DNA from: Antiquaquibacter oligotrophicus
GTDB taxonomy: Bacteria > Actinomycetota > Actinomycetes > Actinomycetales > Microbacteriaceae
Direction: 5' to 3'
Length of the DNA stretch: 64,000 nt
NCBI RefSeq assembly: GCF_020535405.1
Contig: NZ_CP085036.1
Span: 1,426,001-1,490,000, forward strand
The notes below the pieces were generated by a model, which saw only the letters and a list, made by a program, of their open reading frames with translations, was not told where the DNA came from and searched no databases. A program made the translations under genes and the position numbers. Below, piece after piece: positions 54,185 to 63,571 of the stretch (its first letter is position 1; each line of letters starts with the position of its first letter).

Positions 54185-55033
54185 ATGAAGCTCGTCCACC
54201 TCGGTCCCGTCGGTCAGGAGAAGCCCGCGCTCGCCGTGGACAACACGTACTTCGACCTCTCGGAACTCACGTCCGCTATCGACGGGGCGTTCCTCGCGGC
54301 GGACGGGGTCCAGCGCGCCGCCGAGGCCCACGCCGCTGGCACACTCCCCGTCATCGCTGACGCGGCGCAATTGCGCATCGGGTCGCCGATCTCGCGGCCG
54401 GGTTCCATCGTCTGTATCGGGATGAACTACGCGGCCCATGCCGCCGAATCGGGGTCCGCCCCTCCCTCCGTGCCCATCATCTTCCTCAAGACGGCGAACA
54501 CCGTGGCGGGACCGAACGACACGGTCGCCATCCCGCGTCGCAGCGTGAAGACCGACTGGGAGGTGGAGCTCGGCGTCGTGATCGGAAAGCGCGCGTCGTA
54601 CCTCGATGACCCGACACAGAGCATCGACCACATCGCGGGCTTTGTCACGGCGAATGATCTCTCCGAGCGCACCTTCCAGCTCGAGGAGTCGGGTGGTCAG
54701 TGGTCGAAGGGCAAGAGCGCTGCAGGCTTCAGTCCCCTCGGGCCCTGGCTCGTCACGCCCGACGAGTTCGACTACCGCTCGGCGCGACTGCGGTCATGGG
54801 TCAACGGGGAGCCCCGACAGGATTCCACGGCGGCCGACCTCATCTTCGATGTCGACTTCCTCGTTTGGCACCTCAGCCAGTACATGGTGCTCGACCCGGG
54901 AGACGTCATCCTCACGGGAACCCCCGAGGGTGTCGCCCTCTCTGGCCGTTTCCCCTACCTGAAGGCCGGGGATGTGTGCGAGATCGAGATCGACGGACTC
55001 GGTCGCCAACGACAGGAGTTCATCGATGCCTGA
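54185..55033 (+). CDS. 2,4-diketo-3-deoxy-L-fuconate hydrolase (FAH family)
   Basis: 282 residues from the ATG at 54185, with cgaaggaaa before it. It is a fumarylacetoacetate-hydrolase fold: [14 protein letters not shown], the metal ligands in [17 protein letters not shown]-like [24 protein letters not shown] and [11 protein letters not shown]. In fucose clusters this family cleaves 2,4-diketo-3-deoxy-L-fuconate to pyruvate and L-lactate. It overlaps the SDR gene by 8 bases, so the last two steps of the route are made together. It is divergent from the dehydratase operon. Confidence 0.88.
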   Translation: MKLVHLGPVGQEKPALAVDNTYFDLSELTSAIDGAFLAADGVQRAAEAHAAGTLPVIADAAQLRIGSPISRPGSIVCIGMNYAAHAAESGSAPPSVPIIFLKTANTVAGPNDTVAIPRRSVKTDWEVELGVVIGKRASYLDDPTQSIDHIAGFVTANDLSERTFQLEESGGQWSKGKSAAGFSPLGPWLVTPDEFDYRSARLRSWVNGEPRQDSTAADLIFDVDFLVWHLSQYMVLDPGDVILTGTPEGVALSGRFPYLKAGDVCEIEIDGLGRQRQEFIDA

Positions 55034-55784
55034 CGCCACCGAATTCGAGGGGCTTGTCGCCATTGTCACGGGAGGAGCCCAGGGCATCGGCGCGGCCATC
55101 GCCGATCGACTCGCCGCTGGCGGCGCCCGGGTCGCGATCCTCGACCTGAATCCCGGCAGCGCCGATCATGTCTGGGTCGAGGCGGATCTCGGCAACGAAG
55201 AGTCGGTCTCCTCCGCGGTGTCGACGGTCGTCGAAACCCTCGGTCGTCTGGACATCGTTGTCAACAACGCGGCGATCAGCGCGGCCGGCACCATCGAAGA
55301 CAACGACGATGAGACCTGGGCGCGCGTGTTGAGCGTCAACGTGACGGGGATTGCCCGGACGGCCAGAGCCGCCCTCCCCCACCTCCGCCAGTCTCCGTCC
55401 GCGGCAATCGTCAACCTCGGTTCGATCGTCGCGACTGCGGGGCTGCCCCAGCGCGCGCTTTATACGGCTGCCAAGGGAGCGGTGCTCGCACTCACGCGCG
55501 CCATGGCGGCTGACCACATTCAGGATGGTGTTCGCGTGAACTGCGTGAATCCCGGCACGGCAGACACCCCCTGGGTGGCCCGTCTCGTTGCGGCGGCGGA
55601 GGACCCCGTGGCGGAACGCACAGCGCTCGAGGCCCGTCAGCCGCACGGGCGGCTGGTGGCGCCGACCGAGATCGCCGACGCGGTTGCGTACCTCGCGAGC
55701 CCTCGCTCGGGTTCCACGAACGGCACGGCCCTCGCGGTCGACGGTGGGATGCAGGACCTGCGCCTGAGGCCGCGTTCTTCGTAA
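55026..55784 (+). CDS. SDR, probable 2-keto-3-deoxy-L-fuconate dehydrogenase
   Basis: 252 residues with the short-chain dehydrogenase motifs VTGGAQGIGAAIADRLA (NAD binding), NNAAIS, the catalytic Ser in VNLGSIVAT, YTAAKGAV (Tyr and Lys) and the C-terminal GGMQDLRL. It would oxidise the 4-hydroxyl of 2-keto-3-deoxy-L-fuconate with NAD+ to give the substrate of the hydrolase. The start at 55026 overlaps the hydrolase stop by 8 bases. Confidence 0.87.
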   Translation: MPDATEFEGLVAIVTGGAQGIGAAIADRLAAGGARVAILDLNPGSADHVWVEADLGNEESVSSAVSTVVETLGRLDIVVNNAAISAAGTIEDNDDETWARVLSVNVTGIARTARAALPHLRQSPSAAIVNLGSIVATAGLPQRALYTAAKGAVLALTRAMAADHIQDGVRVNCVNPGTADTPWVARLVAAAEDPVAERTALEARQPHGRLVAPTEIADAVAYLASPRSGSTNGTALAVDGGMQDLRLRPRSS

Positions 55785-55842
55785 GACATCAGATCCATTG
55801 GGCCGTCTGGGGGCTAGACGGGCCGCCATGTTCCCGGTTTCA

Positions 55843-55871
55843 TTGTAAACATCCGACTTCTGGGTTAGCAT
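55843..55871 (+). promoter_or_regulatory. Leaderless promoter of the ROK regulator with operator in the spacer
   Basis: TTGTAA (55843-55848) and TAGCAT (55866-55871) are separated by 17 bp, and the -10 ends 7 nt before the ATG at 55879. The spacer starts with ACATCCGAC (55849-55857), the complement of GTCGGATGT, the shared fucose element. Confidence 0.65.
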
Positions 55872-55878
55872 CCTCGCC

Positions 55879-57169
55879 ATGCCCGAGCAGACAAGCGCCA
55901 GAGTCGGCCTTGCCCCTGCGCGCGGGAAAAATCTCGACGAACTTCGCCGTAGCAATCTCTCTCTCGCCCTCGGCCTGATTCATCGGCGCGGTCGTCTCGC
56001 GCGGTCGGAGCTCACGCGAGAGCTTGGGCTGAACCGCTCCACGATCGCGGCGCTCGTCACCGAACTCGTCGCGAGGGGCCTCGCGGTCGAGAGTATGCCG
56101 ACCGCCACCGGGCACGTGGGCAGACCAAGCCTCACCATCACACCCAGCCAGTCCATCGCCGCCATCGCCGTGCGACCCGAGGTCGATGCCGTCACGATAG
56201 CGCTCGTCGGATTGGGTGGTCGCGTCGTACGAGAGGTGCGTTACGACACGTCGGGGGTGCCGAGCGCTCGCGAGGTGGCCACGATCGTGCGGGCCATCGT
56301 CGAAGGAATGGCCATCACAGAGTCGATGAGCTACGACATCCACGGGGTTGGCCTGGCGATCCCGGGCCTCGTTCGCGCATCCGACGGACTTGTCGTCTTC
56401 GCACCCCACCTCGGTTGGCGAGATGAACCGCTCGCGCGAAAGCTCGCCGAACAGACCGGCTTCGAGGTCAGTGCCGCCAACGACGCCCTGTGCGGGGCCA
56501 TCGCCGAGTTCACCTTCGGGGCCGGGCAGGGCGCGACCGACATGGTGTACCTCCACGGCGGGCCGAGCGGAATCGGGGGAGGGATCGTCGTGGACGGTTC
56601 GCTCGTGTCCGGTGCCCACGGCTACGCGGGTGAGCTCGGCCACACCCTCGTGAACAGCCTCGGTGCTCTCTGTCACTGCGGGGCGACCGGATGCCTCGAG
56701 GCCGAGGTGCGCCGAGAGCCTCTCCTCACGGCGGTCGGTCTCGACGGTGCTCACGCCGATTCGCTGCGACCGGCCCTGCAGGCGGCGCTTGACGCCGGTA
56801 CCAGGCCGGATGTTCGCGGCTCTCGTCCGCGAACAGGCGACCATGCTCGCGATCGCCCTGCGTAACGCCGTCAACGCGTTCAATACGCGCAGGGTTGTGC
56901 TCGGCGGTTTCCTCGGCGATCTGTTTGCCCTCGACCCGGAGCCCTTCGAATCTCTGCGGTCCGGTACCCACCTCCTCGGTGCCCAGATGGGGATCGAGAT
57001 CGTCGAAGCACAACTGGGTCACTCCGGGGCGCTTCTCGGTGCGGCGGAACTGGTGTTCCGGCCGCTGCTCGACGACCCGACGATGATCGGCACGGCCGAG
57101 CGCCGGGGTGCAGCGGTCAGCGAGGTGGTCCGTCTGCGCCGGCACGAGGAGTCCGAGCTCGCAGTGTGA
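55879..57169 (+). pseudogene. ROK-family transcriptional regulator, frameshifted
   Basis: Read in one frame the gene gives 328 codons and stops at 56865: an N-terminal winged helix (ELTRELGLNRSTIAALVTEL), the ROK sugar-kinase-like fold (VGLAIPGLVRASDG, GGPSGIGGGIVVDG), and the ROK zinc motif CHCGATGCLEAEV. After about position 56800 the frame becomes Arg/Pro/Asp-rich, while the +1 frame carries on with a ROK-like C-terminus (MFAALVREQATMLAIALRN, RRVVLGGFLGD) to 57169. One base inserted or two deleted near 56790-56825 explains this. With the shift corrected the protein would be about 430 residues, the usual size of NagC/XylR-type ROK regulators. It is placed to control the fucose genes. A sequencing error is possible. 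Confidence 0.8.
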
Positions 57170-57264
57170 TTGCCCAGAAGGATTGGCCCGATCATTGCGA
57201 GGAGTCGCGCCCGACTTTTCGCGGAATGGAGGTTCGCTCGGCGGTCTGAAACCGCTATTTGTCG

Positions 57265-57313
57265 TTGACAACAACATGAGGCGGACGTACTATCTGCCGA
57301 AATCATCCGATCA
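57265..57313 (+). promoter_or_regulatory. Promoter of the ThuA/sugar-dehydrogenase gene with a TCGGAT element
   Basis: TTGACA (57265-57270) and TACTAT (57288-57293) are spaced by exactly 17 bp, one of the clearest promoters in the window. Just downstream TCATCCGATCA (57303-57313) has the same core as the fucose element, at the expected transcription start. Confidence 0.75.
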
Positions 57314-57384
57314 TTGGCGATCGAATGCGCATGCACCGGAGCGCCAGTGACCACCACCCTTCCCAACCACGGAGGTCCCGTTCC

Positions 57385-60300
57385 ATGACCCGCACAGCGC
57401 TCGCTTCCCCCCGGGGGGCGCATTCGCCACGGCGGAGAGCTCTCGCTCTCGCCACGGGCGCGATGATGGCATTGAGCCTTGCAGTACCCCTCTCCCTTTC
57501 CGCGTCGGCGGCTCCGGCAGAAGCTGCCGTCGATTTCCGCGTTCTCGTCTTCTCCAAGACCGCGGGGTTCCGCCACGGATCCATCGAAACCGGCAACGCA
57601 GCCATCGAGGCCCTCGGCGAGGCCAACAATTTTGAGGTCGAGGTCAGCGAGGACGCGACCCTCTTCGACGCCGTCAACGCCGACGGCCTTGCCACCTACG
57701 ACGCAATCGTCTTCAACTCCACCACGGGTGACTTCTTCACACCGGAGCAGCAGGAGACCTTCGAGAACTACATCCGTAACGGTGGCGGCTTCGCCGGCAT
57801 CCACGCGGCCTCCGACGCGGAGTACGACTGGCCGTGGTGGAACCAGCTCGTCGGAGCGTACTTCAACGGGCATCCGGTCGATCAGACGGCGACCATCAAG
57901 ATCAACGATCGAGTGAACCCGTCGACCGAGCACCTCACCGGCGACTCGTGGCAGCGACTCGACGAGTGGTACAACTTCCGCAACTTCCAGACGGACAAGG
58001 TGCACGTGCTCCTGTCGCTCGTGGAGTCCAGCTACACGGGAGGCACCAACGGCGTCGAGCACCCGATCTCCTGGTGCCAGGAGATCGAGGGAGGGCGCTC
58101 GTGGTACACGGGCATGGGCCACACGAACGCATCGTTCAGTGAGCAGAACTTCCTGCAGCACATCCTCGGCGGCATCAAGATCGCGGCGGGTGTTGTGCCG
58201 TCGGGATGCTCCGCTTCGCAGAGCGAGAACTACGAAAAGGTCGTGCTCGACGAGAACACCGACAACCCCATGGCGCTCGACATCGTGCAGGCCGGCGACG
58301 AAAGCGGAACGGTCTTCTTCATCGAGCGCAACGGTCGCGTTCAGCGGCTCGAGGCCGGCTCCCACGCGAAGTCGACCGCGCTTACCCTGAGCGTGACGCA
58401 GGGCAACGAGGACGGCCTTCTCGGCATCGTGCTCGACCCCGACTTCGACGAGAACGGGTGGGGTTACTTCTACTACTCGCCGAACACGGTGTCGCAGCAG
58501 GATGGCCCCCACAACCGCATCTCGCGTTTCACCTACAACTTCGCGACCAAGGTCTTCGATCCGGCATCCGAAGTCGCGGTCCTCAAGGTTCCGACACAGC
58601 GAAACACGTGCTGCCACGCGGGTGGCGACATGCTCTTCGACAACGACGGCAACCTCATCCTCGCGACCGGAGACAACACGAACCCGTTCGAGTCCGACGG
58701 TTACGCGCCGATCGACGAGCGTGCTGGACGCCAGGACTACGACGCTCAGCGCACGTCGGGCAACACAAACGACCTGCGCGGAAAGATCATCCGCATCACC
58801 CCCACCGATGAAGGTGGATACACGATCCCCTCGGGCAACCTGTTCGATGAGAACGCGGACACCGAGGGCAAGACCCGTCCCGAGATTTACGCGATGGGCT
58901 TCCGCAACCCGTTCCGCATCGGTGTCGACCCGAAGACGAACAACTACCTCGTTGGCGAGTACGGACCGGACGCTGGCGCGCCGAGCGCCACTCGCGGGCC
59001 GGCAGGAACTGTCGAGTGGAACATCGTCGATGAGCCTGGCAACTACGGCTGGCCTTACGTCGTCGGCGTGAAGCCCTACCGGGACTACAACTTCGCGACC
59101 TCGGCGTCCGGACCGGCGTTCAGTCTCACGGGCCCCACCAACAACAGCCCGAACAACACCGGTCTCACCACTCTGCCGCCCGTCATAGCACCGGAGCTGT
59201 GGATGGAGAACGGCCTCAACCCGACGAACGTGCCCGAGATCGGTGGAAGCGGTGCGCCCATGGGCGGACCCGCCTACGATTTCGACCCCGACCTCGAGTC
59301 CGACATCAAGTGGCCGGAATACTGGGACGGACGCGCACTGTTCGGCGAGTGGAACCAGGGCAAGATGTACTCGTTCCAGCTCAACCGGGACGCACCGGGC
59401 GACGTTGGCAGCCGCGTGGTCGACATCGACCGCACGATGCCGGGCATCTTTGACCCGAGCCTGCCGGTGGACCAGCGGTGGAACCGTTCGATGGACTTCG
59501 AGTTCGGCCCTGACGGTGCGCTGTACATCATTGACTGGGGTTCGGAGTTCGGCGGGTCGACCGGTGACTCTGGTGTGTACCGGATCGACTACATCCAGGG
59601 CAGCCCGTCGCCGATCGCGCGTGCTGGGTCCGACATCTCCAACGGACCGACCGCTCCGCTGACGGTGCAGTTCAACAGCGATGGCACGCGTCATCCGCTG
59701 GCCAAAGACTTCACCATCGAGTGGGACTTCGGAGACGGTTCGCCGACCTCGACCGTCGAGGATCCGATCCACACCTACATGTCGATCGGTACCTTCCAGG
59801 CGACCCTCACGGTCACGGACGAGGAGGGCAAGGTCGCCGTCGCGACGGTGCCGATCATCGTCGGAAACGCCATGCCCGAGGTGACCATCACCTTCCCGCA
59901 GAGCGGCGGCGTGTTCGAGTGGGGCGACCAGATCGCCTACGAGGTGACGGTCAACGACCCTGACGCCAGCGGTCCGATCGATTGCTCTCGCGTTCGTGTG
60001 CTTCCCGCACTCGGACACGATTCGCACAACCACGATTTCGGTGAGCAATTCGGATGCCAGGGCAGCTTCCAGACCGCACGTGACGCCGGTCACGGTCTCG
60101 AGGCCAACCTCTTCTGGGTGGTCAACGTGAGTTACGTGGACGACGGCGGTCTCGCGGGAACCCCGCTCACGGGCTTCGCTCAGACGGTGCTCAACCCCTC
60201 GCTCATGCAGGCCGAGTACTTCGACGAGACCGGCCGAGTGAACGGCACGGGTGGCGCCGACGACGGCGTTCGTGTCGAGACAACGAGCGACTCCGCGGGA

Positions 60301-63300
60301 GGTGGCCAGAACCTCGGATTCATCGAGGTCGGTGACTGGTTCTCGTTCGAGCCGTTCAACCTCCAGGGTCTCGACTCGGTGTCGATGCGTCTGGCCAAGG
60401 GATTCCCCGGAGCAGGCAACTTCGACGTCCGGTGGAACTCGCCAACGGGGCCGACGATCGCGAGTGTGCCATTCGGGCCGAGTGGTGATGGCAGCCAATG
60501 GCAGGTCTACTCCGACTTTGAGGCCGACTTCATCGAGGATTTGCCACAGGGCACCGGCACGATTTACTTCGTCCTCACCGAGGGCGGGGCGAACGTGAAC
60601 TGGATCGAGTACATCGGCGACGGTCTGCCGAGCAACGAGCGACCCGTCATCGACTTCGAGGTTGACACCACGTCGGGTGAAGCACCGCTCACGGTCAACG
60701 CGACCGTATCGGCGACCGACCCCGACGCGCAGGAGGGTGACGGGCCGGTGACGTTCCAGTGGAACTCGGGCACGGGCTCCGGATTCGTTCCGGGCGACGC
60801 ATCCGAGTCCTTCGTCTACGACACCGCTGGGCAGTACCAGCTCACGGTGCGGGCGACGGATGCCCGGGGCGCGTACACCGAGGAGTCGAGGGTGATCACG
60901 GTCACTGACGCACTCTCCGGCATGTGCTTTGCGGGACGCTCCGACGGCTTCGACGGCACCACTCTGGACACGGCCCGGTGGAACTCCATCGTGCGACCGA
61001 ACCAGAACCTCGTAGTCGATGACGGCGTTCTGACCATCCCGGCAGCCCGTTCGGACATCCACGGTGGTGGCGGCAACACGCCGAACATCGTGTTGCAGGA
61101 CGCTCCGGATGGCAGTTGGAGTGCAACGGCGAAGATCAACTTCCCCGCGCGCACGCAGTGGCAGCAGTCGGGCATCGTGCTCTACGAGAACGACGACAAC
61201 TACATGAAGCTCGTCATGATCTCCATGAGCGCCGATGGCAACGCGGCCAACCGTGTCTTCCAGTTCCTCAAGGAGGACGACGCGACACCGGTCGAGCAGA
61301 ACTCGCCGAACCTGGGCGCCGAGTTCCCGGACGACTACTTCGTTCGTCTGGTGAGCGACGGAACGACCATGACGGCGTGGTACTCCACCGATGGGGAGAA
61401 CTACACGCAGGTTGGCAATGGATTCGCGCTCTCGGGCATCGAGAACCCGCGGATCGGTCTGCTGACGCTCGGGTCGACCTCGTCCCAGACGGAGTCGCTG
61501 CCGATCATCGATGCGAAGTACGACTGGTTCTACATCACTCCGGATGACACCATCCCGGCGGCCGACCCGAACGACGAGTTCGACGGCACGGCCCTCAACT
61601 CCTGCCGCTGGTCGGTAGTGAGGGAGGACCCGGCTGGTTACCGAGTGCAGAACGGTGCGTTGCAGATCGATACCACCGCGAACGACATCTACGGGGGTGA
61701 GCAGGGTGTGCCGAACTTCATCCTGCAGCCGCAACCGGGTGATGACTGGGTGGTAGAGACGAGGCTCGATGGGTCGGACTTCGATCGCCAGTACCACCAG
61801 GGCGGAATCATCCTCTACACCGATGATGACAACTACGTGAAGCTCGACCTCGTCTCCACCAACCAGGGTGGCTCGCCTGTCGCGCGCAACCTGGAGATGC
61901 GGAGCGAGATCGGTGGTGTGGTCCAGGAGCCGCAGCCGTCGGCGTCGGCACCGTCCAACGGAATCGTGTACCTGCGGTTGGAGAAGGCCGGTACGACCTT
62001 CACCGCGTACTCGAGCCCCGATGGTGTGACGTGGACTCCGTTCACGCAGCAGGTGAGCAACACGGCAGTCGCGAACGCTCGCGTCGGCCTGTACGCCCTC
62101 GGCAACGCGACGCAGGGCCAGGTTTCGGCGACGGCGTACTTCGACTACTTCCGCCTCGTTGGGCAGGAGCCGGTCGATGAGACGGCGCCGACCGTATCCG
62201 GTTCGGCGAGCGGTCGCACGGTGACGCTCACGGCGCAGGACGCCGGAAGCGGTGTCGCGTCGATCGAATACCAGTTGCCGGGCGAGTCCGCATGGACGAC
62301 CTACTCCGCGCCGTTCGCGGTGCCGGGTACGGCCGAGGTGATCGTCTCGATTCGCGCGACGGATGTTGCGGGCAACGTGAGCACGGTCGGAACGGTCACG
62401 GTCGCGGCGACCGAGAATCCGAACCCGGATGTCACGGTCGACCGTATCGCCGGAGCCAACCGGTACGAGGTCGCGGTGAACATCTCGCAGAACGCCTACC
62501 CGGAGACGGCACCCGTCGTCTACGTCGCCAGCGGCGCGAATTACCCGGATGCGCTCTCGGCAGGCCCTGCCGCCGCGCACGAGGGTGGCCCGCTCCTGCT
62601 GGTGCAGCCGAACGCCATTCCGGCGGTCGTGAGCGCGGAGATCCAGCGACTCAGCCCCGACAAGATCGTGGTGGTCGGTGGTACTGCGTCGGTAACCGCT
62701 GATGCGTTCTACTCGCTCTCGCTCCTGGCGGACGAGTCGGTGCGCATCGCAGGGGCCAACCGCTACGAGGCGTCTCGCAATGTCGCCGAGTACGCGTTCG
62801 GCTCGGCCGAGTTCGCCTACCTCGCGACGGGTGAGAAGTTCCCCGACGCCCTGAGCGCCGGTGGCGCAGCGGGTGTCAAGGATGCCCCGGTGATCCTCGT
62901 TCAGGGATCGGCTACCGACCTCGACGCGGCCACCGGTGCTCTGCTGGAGGCTCTCGGAACGACGGAAACGCGTGTTCTCGGAGGCGAGGCATCCGTGTCC
63001 GCCGGGGTGTTCGACGACATCGCGGCCATCACGACGGCGACACGTCTGGGTGGATCCGACCGGTACGAGGCGGCGCGAAACATCAACGCCGACGCGTTCG
63101 ACACGGCGGAGCGGGCCTTCATTGCCACGGGGCTGAACTTCCCCGACGCACTCGCCGGCTCGGCGTGGGCCGCCTCCCTCGGCGCTCCGCTCTACGTCGC
63201 GCCGGGAACGTGTGTCACGGCGGGTGTTCTGTCGGATCTCGATTCGCTCGGTGTCACTCACGTGACGCTGTTGGGCGGGGAGGCGTCGCTGACTCCGGCG

Positions 63301-63327
63301 GTGTTCTCGCTCACTCCGTGCGCGTGA
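57385..63327 (+). CDS. Secreted multi-domain ThuA / sugar dehydrogenase protein with CWB2 anchor
   Basis: 1,980 residues from the ATG at 57385, with cacggaggtccc before it. A signal peptide (1 to about 48) is followed by a ThuA-like domain (about 49-274; FNSTTGDFFTPEQ, GGGFAGIHAASDAEYDW), a PQQ-type glucose/sorbosone dehydrogenase beta-propeller (about 282-738; DEDGLLGIVLDPDF-like block, THRN-type heme-less), a PKD domain (740-826), a CBM6-type module (941-1082; MQAEYFDETGRVNG), a second PKD (1085-1173), two DUF1349/concanavalin-like modules (1180-1387 and 1397-1593), an Ig-like domain (1602-1675) and three CWB2 repeats (1684-1980). This modular set is known from actinobacterial secreted proteins of unsettled function; sugar binding and oxidation at the cell surface are inferred. 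The anchor is nearly the same as in the GH95 protein. Confidence 0.87.
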   Translation: MTRTALASPRGAHSPRRRALALATGAMMALSLAVPLSLSASAAPAEAAVDFRVLVFSKTAGFRHGSIETGNAAIEALGEANNFEVEVSEDATLFDAVNADGLATYDAIVFNSTTGDFFTPEQQETFENYIRNGGGFAGIHAASDAEYDWPWWNQLVGAYFNGHPVDQTATIKINDRVNPSTEHLTGDSWQRLDEWYNFRNFQTDKVHVLLSLVESSYTGGTNGVEHPISWCQEIEGGRSWYTGMGHTNASFSEQNFLQHILGGIKIAAGVVPSGCSASQSENYEKVVLDENTDNPMALDIVQAGDESGTVFFIERNGRVQRLEAGSHAKSTALTLSVTQGNEDGLLGIVLDPDFDENGWGYFYYSPNTVSQQDGPHNRISRFTYNFATKVFDPASEVAVLKVPTQRNTCCHAGGDMLFDNDGNLILATGDNTNPFESDGYAPIDERAGRQDYDAQRTSGNTNDLRGKIIRITPTDEGGYTIPSGNLFDENADTEGKTRPEIYAMGFRNPFRIGVDPKTNNYLVGEYGPDAGAPSATRGPAGTVEWNIVDEPGNYGWPYVVGVKPYRDYNFATSASGPAFSLTGPTNNSPNNTGLTTLPPVIAPELWMENGLNPTNVPEIGGSGAPMGGPAYDFDPDLESDIKWPEYWDGRALFGEWNQGKMYSFQLNRDAPGDVGSRVVDIDRTMPGIFDPSLPVDQRWNRSMDFEFGPDGALYIIDWGSEFGGSTGDSGVYRIDYIQGSPSPIARAGSDISNGPTAPLTVQFNSDGTRHPLAKDFTIEWDFGDGSPTSTVEDPIHTYMSIGTFQATLTVTDEEGKVAVATVPIIVGNAMPEVTITFPQSGGVFEWGDQIAYEVTVNDPDASGPIDCSRVRVLPALGHDSHNHDFGEQFGCQGSFQTARDAGHGLEANLFWVVNVSYVDDGGLAGTPLTGFAQTVLNPSLMQAEYFDETGRVNGTGGADDGVRVETTSDSAGGGQNLGFIEVGDWFSFEPFNLQGLDSVSMRLAKGFPGAGNFDVRWNSPTGPTIASVPFGPSGDGSQWQVYSDFEADFIEDLPQGTGTIYFVLTEGGANVNWIEYIGDGLPSNERPVIDFEVDTTSGEAPLTVNATVSATDPDAQEGDGPVTFQWNSGTGSGFVPGDASESFVYDTAGQYQLTVRATDARGAYTEESRVITVTDALSGMCFAGRSDGFDGTTLDTARWNSIVRPNQNLVVDDGVLTIPAARSDIHGGGGNTPNIVLQDAPDGSWSATAKINFPARTQWQQSGIVLYENDDNYMKLVMISMSADGNAANRVFQFLKEDDATPVEQNSPNLGAEFPDDYFVRLVSDGTTMTAWYSTDGENYTQVGNGFALSGIENPRIGLLTLGSTSSQTESLPIIDAKYDWFYITPDDTIPAADPNDEFDGTALNSCRWSVVREDPAGYRVQNGALQIDTTANDIYGGEQGVPNFILQPQPGDDWVVETRLDGSDFDRQYHQGGIILYTDDDNYVKLDLVSTNQGGSPVARNLEMRSEIGGVVQEPQPSASAPSNGIVYLRLEKAGTTFTAYSSPDGVTWTPFTQQVSNTAVANARVGLYALGNATQGQVSATAYFDYFRLVGQEPVDETAPTVSGSASGRTVTLTAQDAGSGVASIEYQLPGESAWTTYSAPFAVPGTAEVIVSIRATDVAGNVSTVGTVTVAATENPNPDVTVDRIAGANRYEVAVNISQNAYPETAPVVYVASGANYPDALSAGPAAAHEGGPLLLVQPNAIPAVVSAEIQRLSPDKIVVVGGTASVTADAFYSLSLLADESVRIAGANRYEASRNVAEYAFGSAEFAYLATGEKFPDALSAGGAAGVKDAPVILVQGSATDLDAATGALLEALGTTETRVLGGEASVSAGVFDDIAAITTATRLGGSDRYEAARNINADAFDTAERAFIATGLNFPDALAGSAWAASLGAPLYVAPGTCVTAGVLSDLDSLGVTHVTLLGGEASLTPAVFSLTPCA

Positions 63328-63344
63328 GGTAGCCGTCTAACGTA

Positions 63345-63392
63345 CTGAGGCCGTCGCGGTCGCTCCTTCGGGGGTGATCGCGACGGCCTCAG
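63345..63392 (+). terminator. Terminator hairpin after the ThuA protein gene
   Basis: ctgaggccgtcgcg (63345-63358) and cgcgacggcctcag (63379-63392) form a perfect 14-bp stem. Confidence 0.85.
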
Positions 63393-63427
63393 GCATGTGT
63401 GCCACCCCCGGTCGGGGGATAGAACCC

Positions 63428-63456
63428 TTGCGGCGACTATTCGTCACTCGTATGAT
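63428..63456 (+). promoter_or_regulatory. Promoter of the beta-helix protein gene
   Basis: TTGCGG (63428-63433) and TATGAT (63451-63456) are 17 bp apart. The message would have a leader of about 110 nt. The shared TCGGAT element was not found here. Confidence 0.65.
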
Positions 63457-63571
63457 GTCTGACAAGGGCCTGCCAGGGGCCCGCGGGACCCCGCTCCACG
63501 ATGTTGTGGGCACGAGACCAATGACGGTCGTGTGAGGGGGCGATCCCTCTCGTCAACACAAGGGACCACCA

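Noticed and set aside
57019..63261. A 2,080-codon open frame on the minus strand
   Set aside because: It lies exactly antisense to the well-supported ThuA/dehydrogenase gene. The composition (Arg, Asp, Val, His rich with no domains) is that of a shadow frame in GC-rich DNA, which has few stops opposite the coding strand.
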